NCBI GenBank assembly: GCA_019873625.1
Contig: JAIOAW010000002.1
Coordinates: 124,001 to 188,000 of the forward strand
Reading direction: 5' to 3'
Length of the DNA stretch: 64,000 bases
From: Chloroflexota bacterium
GTDB lineage: Bacteria > Chloroflexota > Anaerolineae > UBA1429
A model generated the notes under the pieces. That model searched no databases and had not been told where the DNA came from. It worked only from the letters and a program-made list of their open reading frames with translations. Numbering within the stretch: the first letter of the stretch is position 1; every line of letters starts with the position of its first letter. Positions 1 to 11,033 of the stretch are shown here, in pieces. Made by a program: the position numbers and the translations under genes.

Positions 1-1687
1 CCGCAAGGGATAGGGCCACCTTGTAGTCGTGTTGAAGCGCCCCCTCTTTGCGCCATGTCATCGCGACGGTCGTCGCCTCATCGGCGGGCACCCAGGTCTG
101 CACCTCGGCCTCGACCAAACGGAGAGGCCCAAAGTGCACATCGTAGCGGCGAGATAGGATGGCCGGCTCCTCTTCATCTATGGCATAAAGGAAGACGGTG
201 TACCCCGGCAGGTGATACTCAGAAAGGAGCGTCCCAGCGCGCTCCAAGAGGAAGGGCAAGAGGCCGCGGCGATCCACATCGGCCTGGCCCCACCAGACGA
301 GCGCCGCTTGAGAGCGCCCTTTGAGCGCCGTCTCGACAAGTTGAATGGCGCCCTCCGGGTCCTCATCCACGATGGGGTATAAATCCGTCAGGCCGCTGCC
401 GCGCAGATAGTAGCGCAAGGCCCACTCGCTGTGGCTCATCAAGACGACGCTGCCCGGCGCGAGGTGCTCTTTCAGGAAGGCGGCCGTGCCGCGCGCGTCG
501 TCGCGGTCATAGTAGTGATCCGTCATCAAGGCATACTCCGCCAGGCCAAAGGCCCCTAGCCAGAGGGCCGCGATGAGCGCGGCGAGGGGCCAGGCCCCTT
601 TGGCTAGGCGTGGGATGAGCACCCCTTCGCGCGCGAGGAGCACGATGAGCGGCAAGATCACCATAAGCACGTAACGGGGATGATAGCCCGGCCGGAGGCG
701 CATCAAGGTGTACACGCCGAGTAAAGGCAAGGCGAACTGGGCGATGAGATAGAGGACGGCCTCTCGCCGAGGGTCCCGGACGAGCAAGGGAAGCATCCCC
801 AACGAAAAGCCCCCCAACGCCAGGAAGGTGAACAGGCGATAGAGCGGCTCCCGGCCATAGAGGGCGATATGCCCCCCGAGGAGGAACGACCACGAACTTG
901 TGAAAAAGGGACCGAGGGCGGGGGAAAACTGGGCAAGCGTGGTGTGCGTGGCGGCCCGTTGGAGCGTGACGGGCAGCCACGGCAAATAGGCCAAGAGGAC
1001 GCACCCCTGGCTCGCAAGCCAGAGGAGCAGCGGGCGTAAGCCCTCCTTCTTGGCCCGCAGGGCGAGCCGAGCCGCAAGCCAGATGTTCAGCGCGGCCAGG
1101 GCAAAGACGGCAAAAAAGTGCGTATAGAGCGCCAAGGCCTCAAGCGTAACGAGGGCGGCCCAATGCGGGGCCTTCCAAGGGGCCTTGCCCGTGCCATAGT
1201 GGTAGAAAAGGCCCAATAGCGCCGCCAGGCACGCCGTGAGGAGCGTATACATACGCATCTCTTGGGAATAGACGATGTGCGCCGGCGCTATGGCGAGGAA
1301 AGCGGCTGCGAGAAGGCCCGTTGGGCGGTCAAACAGGCGCCTGCCCGCATCATACAGGGCGAGGATCGTCAGACCCCCCAAAATGACCGAGAGCGCCCGC
1401 AAGGCCCAAACGCTTTGGCCCACCAAACGCCCCCAGGCGATGAGCAAAAGGTAATAACCGGGGGGGTGCGGGTCGGCGAATTCTTGGAGGCGCACCAGGG
1501 CGCGAGCCGGCGCTTCGTGCGCGAGTTCGATGCTCCACCCCTCGTCATACCAGATGCTTTGGGCATCCAACCGGTAGAGGCGCACGGCAAGCCCCACAAG
1601 GAGGATGATGCCCAAGGCGGCGGTCCACCGCCATGCGCTCGCTTGGGGATGGGCGGTCTGCCGGGCTTTGGCCGTTGCGCTCGTCAT
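1..1687 (-). CDS. GT39-like membrane glycosyltransferase (C-terminus off the window)
   Basis: The reading frame is open from an ATG at 1687 to the left edge, so the C-terminus is missing. The product is a multi-pass membrane protein of the dolichyl-phosphate-mannose:protein mannosyltransferase / ArnT superfamily (GT39/GT83). A membrane helix near residues 22-37 is followed by the motif IWYDEGWSIE; D48 and E49 are the usual first-loop acidic pair for metal and donor binding. FADPHPPGYYLLL, typical of the family, follows. Many hydrophobic helices come next, then a soluble C-terminal portion. These enzymes move sugars from polyprenyl-phosphate carriers onto lipids or proteins on the outer face of the membrane. 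The start codon overlaps the stop of the upstream GT4 gene as ATGA, so this is the last visible gene of the rmd-gmd-pgm-tatD-GT2-GT4 operon. Its acceptor is unknown. Confidence 0.85.
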   Translation of the reverse strand, partial: MTSATAKARQTAHPQASAWRWTAALGIILLVGLAVRLYRLDAQSIWYDEGWSIELAHEAPARALVRLQEFADPHPPGYYLLLIAWGRLVGQSVWALRALSVILGGLTILALYDAGRRLFDRPTGLLAAAFLAIAPAHIVYSQEMRMYTLLTACLAALLGLFYHYGTGKAPWKAPHWAALVTLEALALYTHFFAVFALAALNIWLAARLALRAKKEGLRPLLLWLASQGCVLLAYLPWLPVTLQRAATHTTLAQFSPALGPFFTSSWSFLLGGHIALYGREPLYRLFTFLALGGFSLGMLPLLVRDPRREAVLYLIAQFALPLLGVYTLMRLRPGYHPRYVLMVILPLIVLLAREGVLIPRLAKGAWPLAALIAALWLGAFGLAEYALMTDHYYDRDDARGTAAFLKEHLAPGSVVLMSHSEWALRYYLRGSGLTDLYPIVDEDPEGAIQLVETALKGRSQAALVWWGQADVDRRGLLPFLLERAGTLLSEYHLPGYTVFLYAIDEEEPAILSRRYDVHFGPLRLVEAEVQTWVPADEATTVAMTWRKEGALQHDYKVALSLA

Positions 1688-2859
1688 ACGGGCATTCGCT
1701 CGCGAAGGGTTTCGTCATAGAGTTGCAGGGTGCGCTTGGCGATCTCTTCCCACCGAAAACGGCGCGATAGGGCGCGCGCCCCGTCGCGCAGCCTGGCGCG
1801 GAGTGCCGGATCATCGGCCAAGCGCATAATCGCCTCAGCGAGGCGGTTGGGTTCGCCCGGCGGCACGAGGAAGATGTTTTCGCCGTGGACGAGTTCGCTC
1901 ATCGGGATGCGCGGCTGCGTGCTCACGATGGGCAAACCGTGGGCCAAAGCGGCCATCAGGCTCCCACGGCGGAAGGAGACGCCATCTCGATAGGGGAGCA
2001 CGCAGATATCCACGATGCCAAAGGCCGCCGAAACGCCTTGGTTCGAGAGGTACCCCGTCCAAATCACGCGCGAGGAGAGATTGTAGGCGATAATCGCCTC
2101 GCGCACCCGCGAGAGGTAGGCGATGTTCGTCGTATCGCTTGCGCCCACGGCCCCCCCGATCATCAGGAGGTAGGCATCGTACCCCGCGCGCACGAGCGCC
2201 GCGAGGGCTGCGATGAGATCCTCACCCCCTTTGGAGGCATTGAGAAAGCCAAAGTATCCCAGCACCAGGGCCTCTTCGCCCAGGCTGTAGCGGGTGCGCC
2301 ACAAGGCGCGGTTATACCCTTCGGGGTATTCGGGCGAGACGTTGCTCCCAATGGGGATCAACGCCTTTTGGCGGATGCCCGGCCATCCTTCGAGGGCGGC
2401 CCAATCTTCCGCGTTCGTCACGATGACGGCCCGGCAGGAACGGGCCAACTCGTAATTCACCCATTGGCGTAACCTACCCGCCTTGGGGAAGAGATAGGGC
2501 ACTTTGAGATCGTGAAAGGTGACGATGCAAGGCACCTGCGTCAAGCGCGGGAGAAAGTTGATGGAAGGGCGCATCCCAAAGGCGGCCGTCTGATATTGGA
2601 TGTTGATGATCTCCGGCTGAAAGTCTCGTTCGATCGCGCGGAGCGCCTGCCAGAGGGTCCAGGCGTTCCACGTGCGCACCCAAGGGAAGAGCGTGGCCCA
2701 ACGGTGGTTCCGAGGCGCGCCCTCTGTGGAGGTCAGCACGGCCACTTGGGCGCCCTGAGCGGCCATATGCCGCGCCAAGATCGCCGTGAAATCTGCCACG
2801 CCCCCTTCCATCGGGGGATACTCGCCCGTCACCAAAAGGACGCGTCGCCCTATGTTCAC
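1684..2859 (-). CDS. Glycosyltransferase family 4 (GT-B)
   Basis: This is a 391-aa GT4 enzyme. The N-terminus RRVLLVTGEYPPMEGGVADF is the classic first strand and glycine loop of GT-B enzymes. The C-terminal half has the donor-binding domain (LGYFGFLNASKGGEDLI, then PYRDGVSFRRGSLMAALAHG and the PIVSTQPRIP region). I chose the GTG at 2859 because it forms a GTGA overlap with the stop of the upstream GT2 gene and because residues upstream in that frame are low-complexity translation of the neighbour. It probably adds a sugar to a lipid-linked glycan on the cytoplasmic face. Donor is not predictable from sequence; the operon makes GDP-D-rhamnose, so rhamnose or mannose is a reasonable guess. Confidence 0.9.
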   Translation of the reverse strand: MNIGRRVLLVTGEYPPMEGGVADFTAILARHMAAQGAQVAVLTSTEGAPRNHRWATLFPWVRTWNAWTLWQALRAIERDFQPEIINIQYQTAAFGMRPSINFLPRLTQVPCIVTFHDLKVPYLFPKAGRLRQWVNYELARSCRAVIVTNAEDWAALEGWPGIRQKALIPIGSNVSPEYPEGYNRALWRTRYSLGEEALVLGYFGFLNASKGGEDLIAALAALVRAGYDAYLLMIGGAVGASDTTNIAYLSRVREAIIAYNLSSRVIWTGYLSNQGVSAAFGIVDICVLPYRDGVSFRRGSLMAALAHGLPIVSTQPRIPMSELVHGENIFLVPPGEPNRLAEAIMRLADDPALRARLRDGARALSRRFRWEEIAKRTLQLYDETLRERMPV

Positions 2860-3854
2860 CGCGCACCCCCTGCCAGCGGCTTGGGCCTGAGGCCGCTCCG
2901 GAGGACCTGGGCATAGGCCCGCATACGCGCCCGGCGCAGGGCGGGCTTGTGGCGAAGGAGGTATTTCGCCGTCTCTACCGCCAGCCGCCAGACGTACGTC
3001 AGCCACAAAAAGGTTCTCAAGAAGCCCGCCTGCAAAGGCCCATAGTATTTATAAAAATACAGGATTTTGCTCGTCTCAAAATGGATGTGCCGCGCTGCGA
3101 GCACTTGCTCGCTAGAACGCCCCTCATAATGCGTGATGACCGCCTGGGGCACATAGGCGATTTCCCAGCCTTTTTGGCGGAACCTGCGACACCAGTCGAG
3201 TTCTTCGGAATACATAAAAAAGGCCTCATCGAGGGGGCCTACCTCTTGCCAGGCCTCGCGGCGCACTAGCATCGCCGCGCCAGTGACCCAATCCACATAG
3301 TGGGGGCCATCGAGGGGGGTATCCTCCATACGGTAGGCCCGCGCCCAACGGTTATGGGGGAACCATTCCTCCAAAAGGGTACTCTCCATCAGGGCCATCG
3401 CCAAATTGGGGAAGCGGCGTCGCGAGGGCTGAAGGCGGCCATCCGCATAGACGAGGCGCGGCCCCGCCAAGCCCACCTCGGGGTGCTGGCGCAGGTAATC
3501 CAAGAGGGTTTGGAGCGGATCTATGCCCTCTACCACCGCAAAACGGGTGTCCGGGTTCAAGAGGAAGAGGAAACGCCCCTGCGCGCGGGAGAGGCCGAGG
3601 TTGTTGCCGGCCGTAAAGCCCAGGTTTTGGGGGCTGGCGATGACCTCGACCCAAGGGAACTCGCGCTGGAGCATCTCCACCGTGCCATCCGTGGAGGCAT
3701 TATCCACCACCACCACTTGGATTCCCCCCTCCTTGAGGCGCAGGGAGCCATCCACCCACTCTACGCAGGGGAGGGTGAGGAGGGACGAGAGGCATTCGCG
3801 CAAGAGGTGTGCGACGTTCCAACTGACGATGACAAGGCTCAGTTCAACGTCCAT
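2856..3854 (-). CDS. Glycosyltransferase family 2, rhamnosyltransferase-like
   Basis: This is a 332-aa GT-A fold enzyme. It starts MDVELSLVIVSWNVAHLLRE, the usual first strand of WbbL/RfbF-type GT2 enzymes. VVVDNASTDGT (nucleotide binding), the LNPDTRF metal-binding DxD-like motif and GAAMLVRREAWQEVG with an acidic pocket downstream follow. A hydrophobic or amphipathic C-terminal stretch (FLWLTYVWRL) suggests membrane association. The frame stays open far upstream inside tatD, but homology begins at the ATG at 3854, which overlaps the tatD stop by 11 bases. It belongs to the polysaccharide operon and probably transfers rhamnose made by the rmd/gmd products; that substrate is an inference. Confidence 0.9.
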   Translation of the reverse strand: MDVELSLVIVSWNVAHLLRECLSSLLTLPCVEWVDGSLRLKEGGIQVVVVDNASTDGTVEMLQREFPWVEVIASPQNLGFTAGNNLGLSRAQGRFLFLLNPDTRFAVVEGIDPLQTLLDYLRQHPEVGLAGPRLVYADGRLQPSRRRFPNLAMALMESTLLEEWFPHNRWARAYRMEDTPLDGPHYVDWVTGAAMLVRREAWQEVGPLDEAFFMYSEELDWCRRFRQKGWEIAYVPQAVITHYEGRSSEQVLAARHIHFETSKILYFYKYYGPLQAGFLRTFLWLTYVWRLAVETAKYLLRHKPALRRARMRAYAQVLRSGLRPKPLAGGAR

Positions 3855-4647
3855 CGGCGCGTACCCCAAAGAGAGCGTGAGCATTGGCCAAGGTGATCTC
3901 GCCGATTTGTGCGCCGGCAAGGCCGCGCCATAGGCCGACGTGCTCGGCGACATAGACGACATACGCCGGCTCGTTGCGGCGCCCCCGCATCGGGTGGGGG
4001 GCCAGGTAAGGGCTATCCGTCTCGATGAGCAGACGGTCGAGGGGCGCCTTCCGCACGATATCCCCAAGATATTCGGCGCCCTTGAACGAAATCGGCCCAG
4101 CGATGCCGAGGTAGAATCCTCGCGCCAAGGCCCACTGGGCAAAAGGCGCCTCTGCCAAGAAGCAGTGCCATACCCCGCGCACGGGCGGTGCGGCCTCCAA
4201 GAGGGAACGGAAATCGCCCTCCGCTTCACGGCTGTGCAAGATGACCGGCAGGCCCCACTCGGCGGCCAAGGCGAGTTGGCGGGCAAAGACGGCCCGCTGC
4301 GCATCGCGCGGCGAAAAATCGTAATGATAGTCAAGGCCGATCTCGCCGATGGCGACCACGCGGGGCTGCTGGGCGAGATCGGCCAGGCGGCGCATCGCAG
4401 CCTCGTCCACAGACCATTTTTCGGGGCCGCCGCACACCGCGCTGGAGGCCTTATGGGCGTGGATGCCCACCGCCGCATAGACGCCTTCATACTGCGCGGC
4501 AAGCCGCACGGCCTGCTCGCTCGTCTCCAGGTCAGACCCGCAGGTGATGATGCACCCGACGCCCGCCGCGCGAGCGCGGGCGATGACCTGGTCGCGATCT
4601 GGATCGAAACGGCCCGATTCAAGGTGCGCGTGCGAATCGCAGTACAT
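3844..4647 (-). CDS. tatD: TatD family metal-dependent hydrolase
   Basis: This 267-aa TIM-barrel deoxyribonuclease-type hydrolase has the expected metal ligands. They are DSHAHL at the N-terminus, IGEIGLDYHYDF in the middle, VILHSREAEGD, WHCF and the final LLIETDSPYLAPHP. Family members act as 3'-5' exonucleases or D-aminoacyl-tRNA-type editing enzymes. I take the ATG at 4647, giving MYCDSHAHL as in other TatD proteins; upstream residues in frame look unrelated. It lies 10 bases after the phosphomutase stop and overlaps the GT2 start, so it is co-transcribed with glycan genes although its job is general nucleic-acid housekeeping. It is probably a passenger in the operon. Confidence 0.93.
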   Translation of the reverse strand: MYCDSHAHLESGRFDPDRDQVIARARAAGVGCIITCGSDLETSEQAVRLAAQYEGVYAAVGIHAHKASSAVCGGPEKWSVDEAAMRRLADLAQQPRVVAIGEIGLDYHYDFSPRDAQRAVFARQLALAAEWGLPVILHSREAEGDFRSLLEAAPPVRGVWHCFLAEAPFAQWALARGFYLGIAGPISFKGAEYLGDIVRKAPLDRLLIETDSPYLAPHPMRGRRNEPAYVVYVAEHVGLWRGLAGAQIGEITLANAHALFGVRADGR

Positions 4648-4657
4648 AGCGCCCCAT

Positions 4658-6088
4658 TCACAGGCCGGCAAGGGCCAGCCCTTCCTCAAGGAGCGGTTGC
4701 ACCTTGTCGGCCCGGGTCGTCTCACAATAAATGCGGATGACCGGCTCCGTGCCCGAAAGGCGGATGAGCACCCAATCTCCGCCCTCTAGCACATAGCGGA
4801 AGCCATCGCGCGTATCCACCTCGCGCACAGGGAGGCCCGCCAGGGTCGCCGGGCGCGCCGTGCGCAACCGCTCGATGACCTCCGGGCGCTTTTCGGGCGG
4901 CATACGCCGATCCACGCGATCGTAATAGTGCTCGCCCACCAGCGAAAAGATATGCGCCATCATCTGGCTGGGCGTCTTGTTCTCCCGCACAAAGAGGTCA
5001 AAAAGGTACAACCCCGCGAGGATGCCGTCGCGCTCGGGGATGTGCCCGGCAAAGGCAAACCCGCCGCTCTCCTCGCCCCCCAAAATGGCCTTCACCCGGA
5101 GCATCTCCGGGGCTACATATTTGAACCCCACCGCCGTCTCGTACACGGGCACGCCGTAGCGCGCCGCGAGTTTGTTCGCCATGGCCGTGGAACTGATGGT
5201 GCGCACCAGCGGCCCCCGCAGGCCGCGCACCTCGAGGAGATAATAGGCGAGCAGGGCATAGACCTCGAGTTGGTTCACGAGTTCGCCCTTTTCGTTCACC
5301 AAGCCCACGCGGTCAGCGTCACCATCGGTGGCCAGGCCAAAGTGGGCATTCCAGGCGCGAACTTCGGCGAACAGGTCCTGCAAGTTCTCTTCAATCGGTT
5401 CGGGGCGGCGCATCCGCGGGAAGAGCGGGTTCCTCTCGGCGTGAATCTCGCGCACCACCGTGCTCGCGCCGTTCAAAAGTCGGGGGAACCACCCCTGGCC
5501 CACGCCCCACATCGGGTCGGCCACGATGCGCCAACCGGCCCCTTGCAGGGGGCGCACGTCAATGAGGCGGGCGATCTGCTCGAGGTAAGGCTCATCCGGG
5601 TCTATCACTTGGATGAGGCCCTGGCGCACGGCCTGGTCGTAATCCATACGCTGGATGCGTTCGGCCTCTTGGGCGGCCGCGATGTATTTTTCGACGCGGG
5701 CCAACGTCTCGGGGTCGGCCGCGCCGGCGTAGGAGGAGCGCAATTTGTAGCCGTTATCGCTCGATGGGTTGTGGCTCGCCGTAATCCAGATGCCTCCAGC
5801 GGCCTTGTAGGGCAAGATGGCGTAAGAAAGGACGGGCGTGGGCGCGGCCTTGTTGGCCAGGTACGCCCGCACGCCGTTCCCAGCCAGCACCTCGGCCACG
5901 GCCCGGGCGAAATCCTCCGAGCGGAAGCGCATATCATAGCCTACCACCATCCCCCGCGCGGCGAGGCCATCCTCTAGCAGGTAATCCGCCGTGCCTTGGG
6001 CGCAATAGCGGACGTTCTCGAACGTATAATCTTCGGCGATGGCGCCGCGCCAGCCATCGGTGCCAAAACGAATGGGGGTCTTGGGCAT
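4658..6088 (-). CDS. Phosphoglucomutase/phosphomannomutase (alpha-D-phosphohexomutase family)
   Basis: This 476-aa enzyme interconverts hexose 6-phosphate and hexose 1-phosphate. The family signatures are complete: FGTDGWRG at residues 8-15, the phosphoserine loop TASHNP with Ser105, the metal-binding loop DGDADR near residue 255, the sugar-binding loop GGEESGG, and the C-terminal phosphate-binding RLSGTEPVIRIY. The start has a good ribosome site (GAGAAAGGAGAACC before ATG). Placed between gmd and glycosyltransferases, it most likely feeds mannose 1-phosphate into GDP-mannose synthesis; the guanylyltransferase itself is not in the window. It could also act as PGM or GlmM, since specificity inside this family is hard to read. 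Confidence 0.93.
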   Translation of the reverse strand: MPKTPIRFGTDGWRGAIAEDYTFENVRYCAQGTADYLLEDGLAARGMVVGYDMRFRSEDFARAVAEVLAGNGVRAYLANKAAPTPVLSYAILPYKAAGGIWITASHNPSSDNGYKLRSSYAGAADPETLARVEKYIAAAQEAERIQRMDYDQAVRQGLIQVIDPDEPYLEQIARLIDVRPLQGAGWRIVADPMWGVGQGWFPRLLNGASTVVREIHAERNPLFPRMRRPEPIEENLQDLFAEVRAWNAHFGLATDGDADRVGLVNEKGELVNQLEVYALLAYYLLEVRGLRGPLVRTISSTAMANKLAARYGVPVYETAVGFKYVAPEMLRVKAILGGEESGGFAFAGHIPERDGILAGLYLFDLFVRENKTPSQMMAHIFSLVGEHYYDRVDRRMPPEKRPEVIERLRTARPATLAGLPVREVDTRDGFRYVLEGGDWVLIRLSGTEPVIRIYCETTRADKVQPLLEEGLALAGL

Positions 6089-6128
6089 AGCGGTTCTCCT
6101 TTCTCAAAAGGTATCGGCGATGGGGATT

Positions 6129-8092
<1,964 letters not shown>

Positions 8093-8123
8093 CCTGAACC
8101 TGGGCGATTTCCAAGGCGGCCCT

Positions 8124-8152
8124 ATTATAACGGCTGGGCAAGCAGAAGCCAA
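8124..8152 (-). promoter_or_regulatory. Sigma-70-type promoter of the rmd-gmd operon
   Basis: On the minus strand TTGGCT (8152-8147) is followed after 17 bases by a perfect TATAAT (8129-8124). The predicted start is near 8117, leaving a short leader of about 25 bases before the rmd ATG. Confidence 0.75.
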
Positions 8153-8186
8153 GTGGCCTACTCGCTCAAGCCCAAATGCGGGAGGT

Positions 8187-8214
8187 TTGACACGGTGGCG
8201 CACTGGGCTATACT
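8187..8214 (+). promoter_or_regulatory. Promoter of the TauE/SafE gene
   Basis: A perfect TTGACA (8187-8192), a 16-base spacer and TATACT (8209-8214) lie 85 bases before the transporter start. It is divergent from the rmd promoter. Confidence 0.75.
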
Positions 8215-8299
8215 TCGGCCAACTGGTGGGCTGTCAAGGGCTGACGGGTCTCGAAAGGCCTGGCGGCCCTTTTTGTGAACCCCTTGAGCGAGGTGAACC

Positions 8300-9070
8300 G
8301 TGAATAATCCTTGGTATGTGTATCTCTTTGCAGCGCTCATCGGTGTCGTGGCGGGCATCATCAACACTCTGGCAGGGAGCGGGTCTCTCCTCACGCTGCC
8401 GATGCTGATGTTCTTGGGGCTATCTTCCCCCGTGGCCAACGCCACGAACCGCATCGGGGTGCTTTTGCAGAACATAGTGGGCGTTACGACGCTTCGGCGC
8501 CACGGCAAGTTGAACCTGACGGGCGCCTGGTGGCTATTGGCTCCCGCACTTGTCGGCGGATTGGTGGGGGCGCTCTTGGCCGCTCGGCTCGGCAAGCGCT
8601 CGATGGATATCATCATCGGCGTGGTGATGATTTTGATGCTCATCGTCATCCTCGTCGAGCCGAACCGTTGGCTCAGAGAGCACTCGGAGGTAAAGCCAGG
8701 GCGGCCGCGCCTTTGGGTCCTGTTCGTCTTTTTCCTTTTGGGCATCTACGGGGGGTTCATCCAAGCGGGGGTCGGCGTTTTCCTCGTGGCGGCGCTGGTG
8801 CTCGGCTGCGGCTATAATTTGGTGGATGCGAATGGCCTGAAATTGATCATCGTCCTCGGCTTCACGGCGGTGGCCGTGGCGGTGTTCGCCACGGGCAGCA
8901 AAATCCATTGGGGCATCGGCGCCCTGATGGCCGTGGGGCAGAGCGTAGGGGCTTGGGTGGCGGCGCGCTTTGCGGCGCGGGCCAAAAAGGCCAACGTCTA
9001 TATTCGTTGGCTCCTCATCATCGTCATCGTCGCCTCCATCTGGAAGACCTTTGGCCTCTGGCCCTTCTAA
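8300..9070 (+). CDS. TauE/SafE family sulfite/anion exporter
   Basis: This 256-aa protein has about eight hydrophobic helices and belongs to the TSUP family, which exports sulfite, sulfoacetate or related organosulfur anions, or imports some of them. The two inverted half-repeats are visible: AALIGVVAGIINTLAGSGSL at the start and GIYGGFIQAGVGVFLVAAL in the middle, each with the glycine-rich family motif. NATNRIGVLLQN is also typical. A GAGGTG ribosome site precedes the ATG. It is a single-gene unit with its own promoter and a strong terminator at 9093-9120. Substrate cannot be read from sequence. Confidence 0.88.
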   Translation: MNNPWYVYLFAALIGVVAGIINTLAGSGSLLTLPMLMFLGLSSPVANATNRIGVLLQNIVGVTTLRRHGKLNLTGAWWLLAPALVGGLVGALLAARLGKRSMDIIIGVVMILMLIVILVEPNRWLREHSEVKPGRPRLWVLFVFFLLGIYGGFIQAGVGVFLVAALVLGCGYNLVDANGLKLIIVLGFTAVAVAVFATGSKIHWGIGALMAVGQSVGAWVAARFAARAKKANVYIRWLLIIVIVASIWKTFGLWPF

Positions 9071-9092
9071 GGGGCCTTTGGCGCGTCTCTCC

Positions 9093-9120
9093 AAGCCCGC
9101 CGGCTCTCACCGGCGGGCTT
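9093..9120. terminator. Bidirectional hairpin terminator
   Basis: An 11-bp perfect GC-rich stem (AAGCCCGCCGG / CCGGCGGGCTT) with a 6-base loop lies between the convergent ends of the exporter gene and the TIM-barrel gene. Only a short T run follows on either side. Confidence 0.7.
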
Positions 9121-9131
9121 GTTGAATGGGG

Positions 9132-9902
9132 CTAGCGCAGGCCCATCTTCACCAGGTTGCGGTAACTGATGGCCAGCGATTCAAAGGGGTCCCGGCCGTA
9201 GGAGGAATCCTGCTCGACGCAGTACCACTCCACGCCGCTTTCCGCCGCCGCCTGCAAGATGGCCGGCCAGTTCAAGTTCCCCTCGCCGATTTCGGCGAAA
9301 CGCTGCTCGCGCTCTGGGGTCACGATCATATCCTTGAGGTGCAGGAGCGGCTCGCGGCCGGCGCATTTGCGCACCCACCAGGCGGGGTCGGCGCCGCCGG
9401 CCTGCAGCCAGTAGGTATCCAGTTCGAATTTGAGCATCTGGGGCGGGGCAGCGTCGAAAAGGCGTTCCAGCCAGGTGCGGCCCTCGTATTTGGCCAGTTC
9501 GTGGTTGTGGTTGTGGTAGGAAAAGTCCATCCCCACGCGGGCGAGTTTTTCGGCGATGGGGGCGAGTTCTTCCACGAACCGTTTCAGCCCCTCTAGGCTG
9601 TAGTACTCACGAGGGAGCGACCCAATGGCCGGGTGGGCGCACTTCCAGAGGAGGTGCTCCTCGATGACTCGATCGAGATCGCGGCGGAAGCGATCCCAAC
9701 TCGTATGGGTGGAGGCGATGATCAGGCCGTTCTCCTCGGCCCAACGGGCGACGTCTTTGGGGTTCACCGGGCCGAACCCCGAGATTTGCACGGCCTTGTA
9801 GCCGATGCGGGCCACCTTTTCCAACGTTTGGGCGACGCCCTCCGGGGTCTGCGTGAATTCGCGGACGGAGTAAAGTTGCGCGGCAACGACTGGTCTTTCC
9901 AT
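9132..9902 (-). CDS. Sugar phosphate isomerase/epimerase (xylose-isomerase-like TIM barrel)
   Basis: This 256-aa protein belongs to the AP-endonuclease-2 / IolE-like TIM-barrel family. Conserved metal-site regions are visible: AAQLYSVREF at the N-terminus, ASTHTSW, DFSYHNHNHEL, KFELDTYWLQAGG, LLHLKDM and EGNLNWPAIL, ending with YCVEQDSS. The family includes inosose dehydratases and ketose epimerases; exact reaction cannot be stated. It sits 19 bases after the SDR gene at 9922 and diverges from a fucose-isomerase-like gene, so it is probably part of a sugar-catabolic or interconversion module. Confidence 0.85.
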   Translation of the reverse strand: MERPVVAAQLYSVREFTQTPEGVAQTLEKVARIGYKAVQISGFGPVNPKDVARWAEENGLIIASTHTSWDRFRRDLDRVIEEHLLWKCAHPAIGSLPREYYSLEGLKRFVEELAPIAEKLARVGMDFSYHNHNHELAKYEGRTWLERLFDAAPPQMLKFELDTYWLQAGGADPAWWVRKCAGREPLLHLKDMIVTPEREQRFAEIGEGNLNWPAILQAAAESGVEWYCVEQDSSYGRDPFESLAISYRNLVKMGLR

Positions 9903-9921
9903 AGTTCTCCTTTACATAATA

Positions 9922-10956
9922 TTATGAATTGCCCTCTGGCGGGGCCTCCAAAGAGGGGAGGGAGGCCATAGCACCATCCCACGCCTCGATGAGACGATCG
10001 TAAAAAGGATAATCCTCGGCCCGTTCGATTTGCCCGTTTTGGGCCAACCATTCGATGGTGCGACGGGCGCCTTCCACCCAAGGGATGGTGTAGCGAAATC
10101 CCAAGTCGCGCTCTGCAGCCGTCGTATCAAAGATGTTGATGTATGAAAAGTTTTCCACACACCACAGGGCCTTTTGGGGCATCCAGCGGCCAAGCACTTC
10201 GGTGGGGATGTGCACCAAACGCGGGCAAGGCACGCGCATCGCCTCGGCGAGGCCCTCATAGTACCGATTCCAGGTGAGCCACTCTTGGCCGGCGACCGTA
10301 TAGGCTCGGCCGAGGGCATGCTCATTGCCCACGGCCCCTACAAAGGCCCGGGCGACATCCTCGCGGTGGCAGACGGACCAAAGGCCCGTGCCATCGCCGT
10401 GGACTACGATGGGCATTCCGCGGCGAATGCGGTCAAGAAAATACGTCTCGAACCCAAGCGTATGGACCAGGCGGCCGCCTTCGCCGTACGTCTGGGCAGG
10501 CCGGATGACCGTAATCGGCAGATCGCCGCGCGCATAGGCGGCCCAGAACGTCTCTTCGCAGAGGCCCTTGGCATAGGCATATGGAAAAGAGGGCTTGGGC
10601 CGGCGATCAGCATCCTCTCGGATGGGGTAACGCGCTGCGGGCTTGGTGTACACATCCACCGTACTGCAAAAGATGTACTGCTTGGTACGGCCGCGAAAGG
10701 CCCGTACGGCCGATTCGGCCTCGTCGGGCTGGTAGCACACCATATCAATCACGCAATCCCACAGCCCTTCCTCGGCCATCAGGGCCTCAAAGCGTGCGAA
10801 ATCCCTTCGGTCGGCCTGCAAGGAGCGAATCGGCCCCTCAGAAGGGAGAGGGCGACTGCCCCGGTTCAGCAAGGTTAGGTCGTCTCCTCGCGCCAGGAGT
10901 TGAAGCGTAATGCCCGTGCTGATAAGCCCCGTTCCCCCGATGATGAGAACCCGCAT
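9922..10956 (-). CDS. NAD-dependent epimerase/dehydratase (extended SDR)
   Basis: This 344-aa protein has the Rossmann motif RVLIIGGTGLISTGI at its N-terminus and FCSTVDVY at the catalytic Ser position. YAYAKGLCEE supplies the Tyr/Lys pair and VIRPAQTYGEGG follows. The glycine motif GGTGLIS and the overall form resemble the isoflavone-reductase-like / UDP-glucose-epimerase-like branch often found in sugar catabolic clusters. I prefer the ATG at 10956, preceded by AGAGGTGTTT, over an in-frame GTG six bases upstream that has no room for a ribosome site. Substrate unknown. It probably works with the downstream TIM-barrel isomerase. Confidence 0.87.
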   Translation of the reverse strand: MRVLIIGGTGLISTGITLQLLARGDDLTLLNRGSRPLPSEGPIRSLQADRRDFARFEALMAEEGLWDCVIDMVCYQPDEAESAVRAFRGRTKQYIFCSTVDVYTKPAARYPIREDADRRPKPSFPYAYAKGLCEETFWAAYARGDLPITVIRPAQTYGEGGRLVHTLGFETYFLDRIRRGMPIVVHGDGTGLWSVCHREDVARAFVGAVGNEHALGRAYTVAGQEWLTWNRYYEGLAEAMRVPCPRLVHIPTEVLGRWMPQKALWCVENFSYINIFDTTAAERDLGFRYTIPWVEGARRTIEWLAQNGQIERAEDYPFYDRLIEAWDGAMASLPSLEAPPEGNS

Positions 10957-10991
10957 AAACACCTCTTCTCTGTAAGGTCTGTGCTCGCCCT

Positions 10992-11020
10992 TTTATGGCC
11001 ACAACGCGTCGAGTTGTCAA
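10992..11020 (-). promoter_or_regulatory. Promoter of the SDR/TIM-barrel pair
   Basis: On the minus strand a perfect TTGACA (11020-11015), a 17-base spacer and CATAAA (10997-10992). Its -35 is an inverted copy of the -35 of the divergent promoter at 11034. Confidence 0.55.
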
Positions 11021-11033
11021 GGCTGAAAGGCGG

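Noticed and set aside
2860-3006. Longer N-terminus for the GT4 gene
   Set aside because: Upstream residues are low complexity and lie inside the GT2 gene. Homology and a GTGA junction support 2859.
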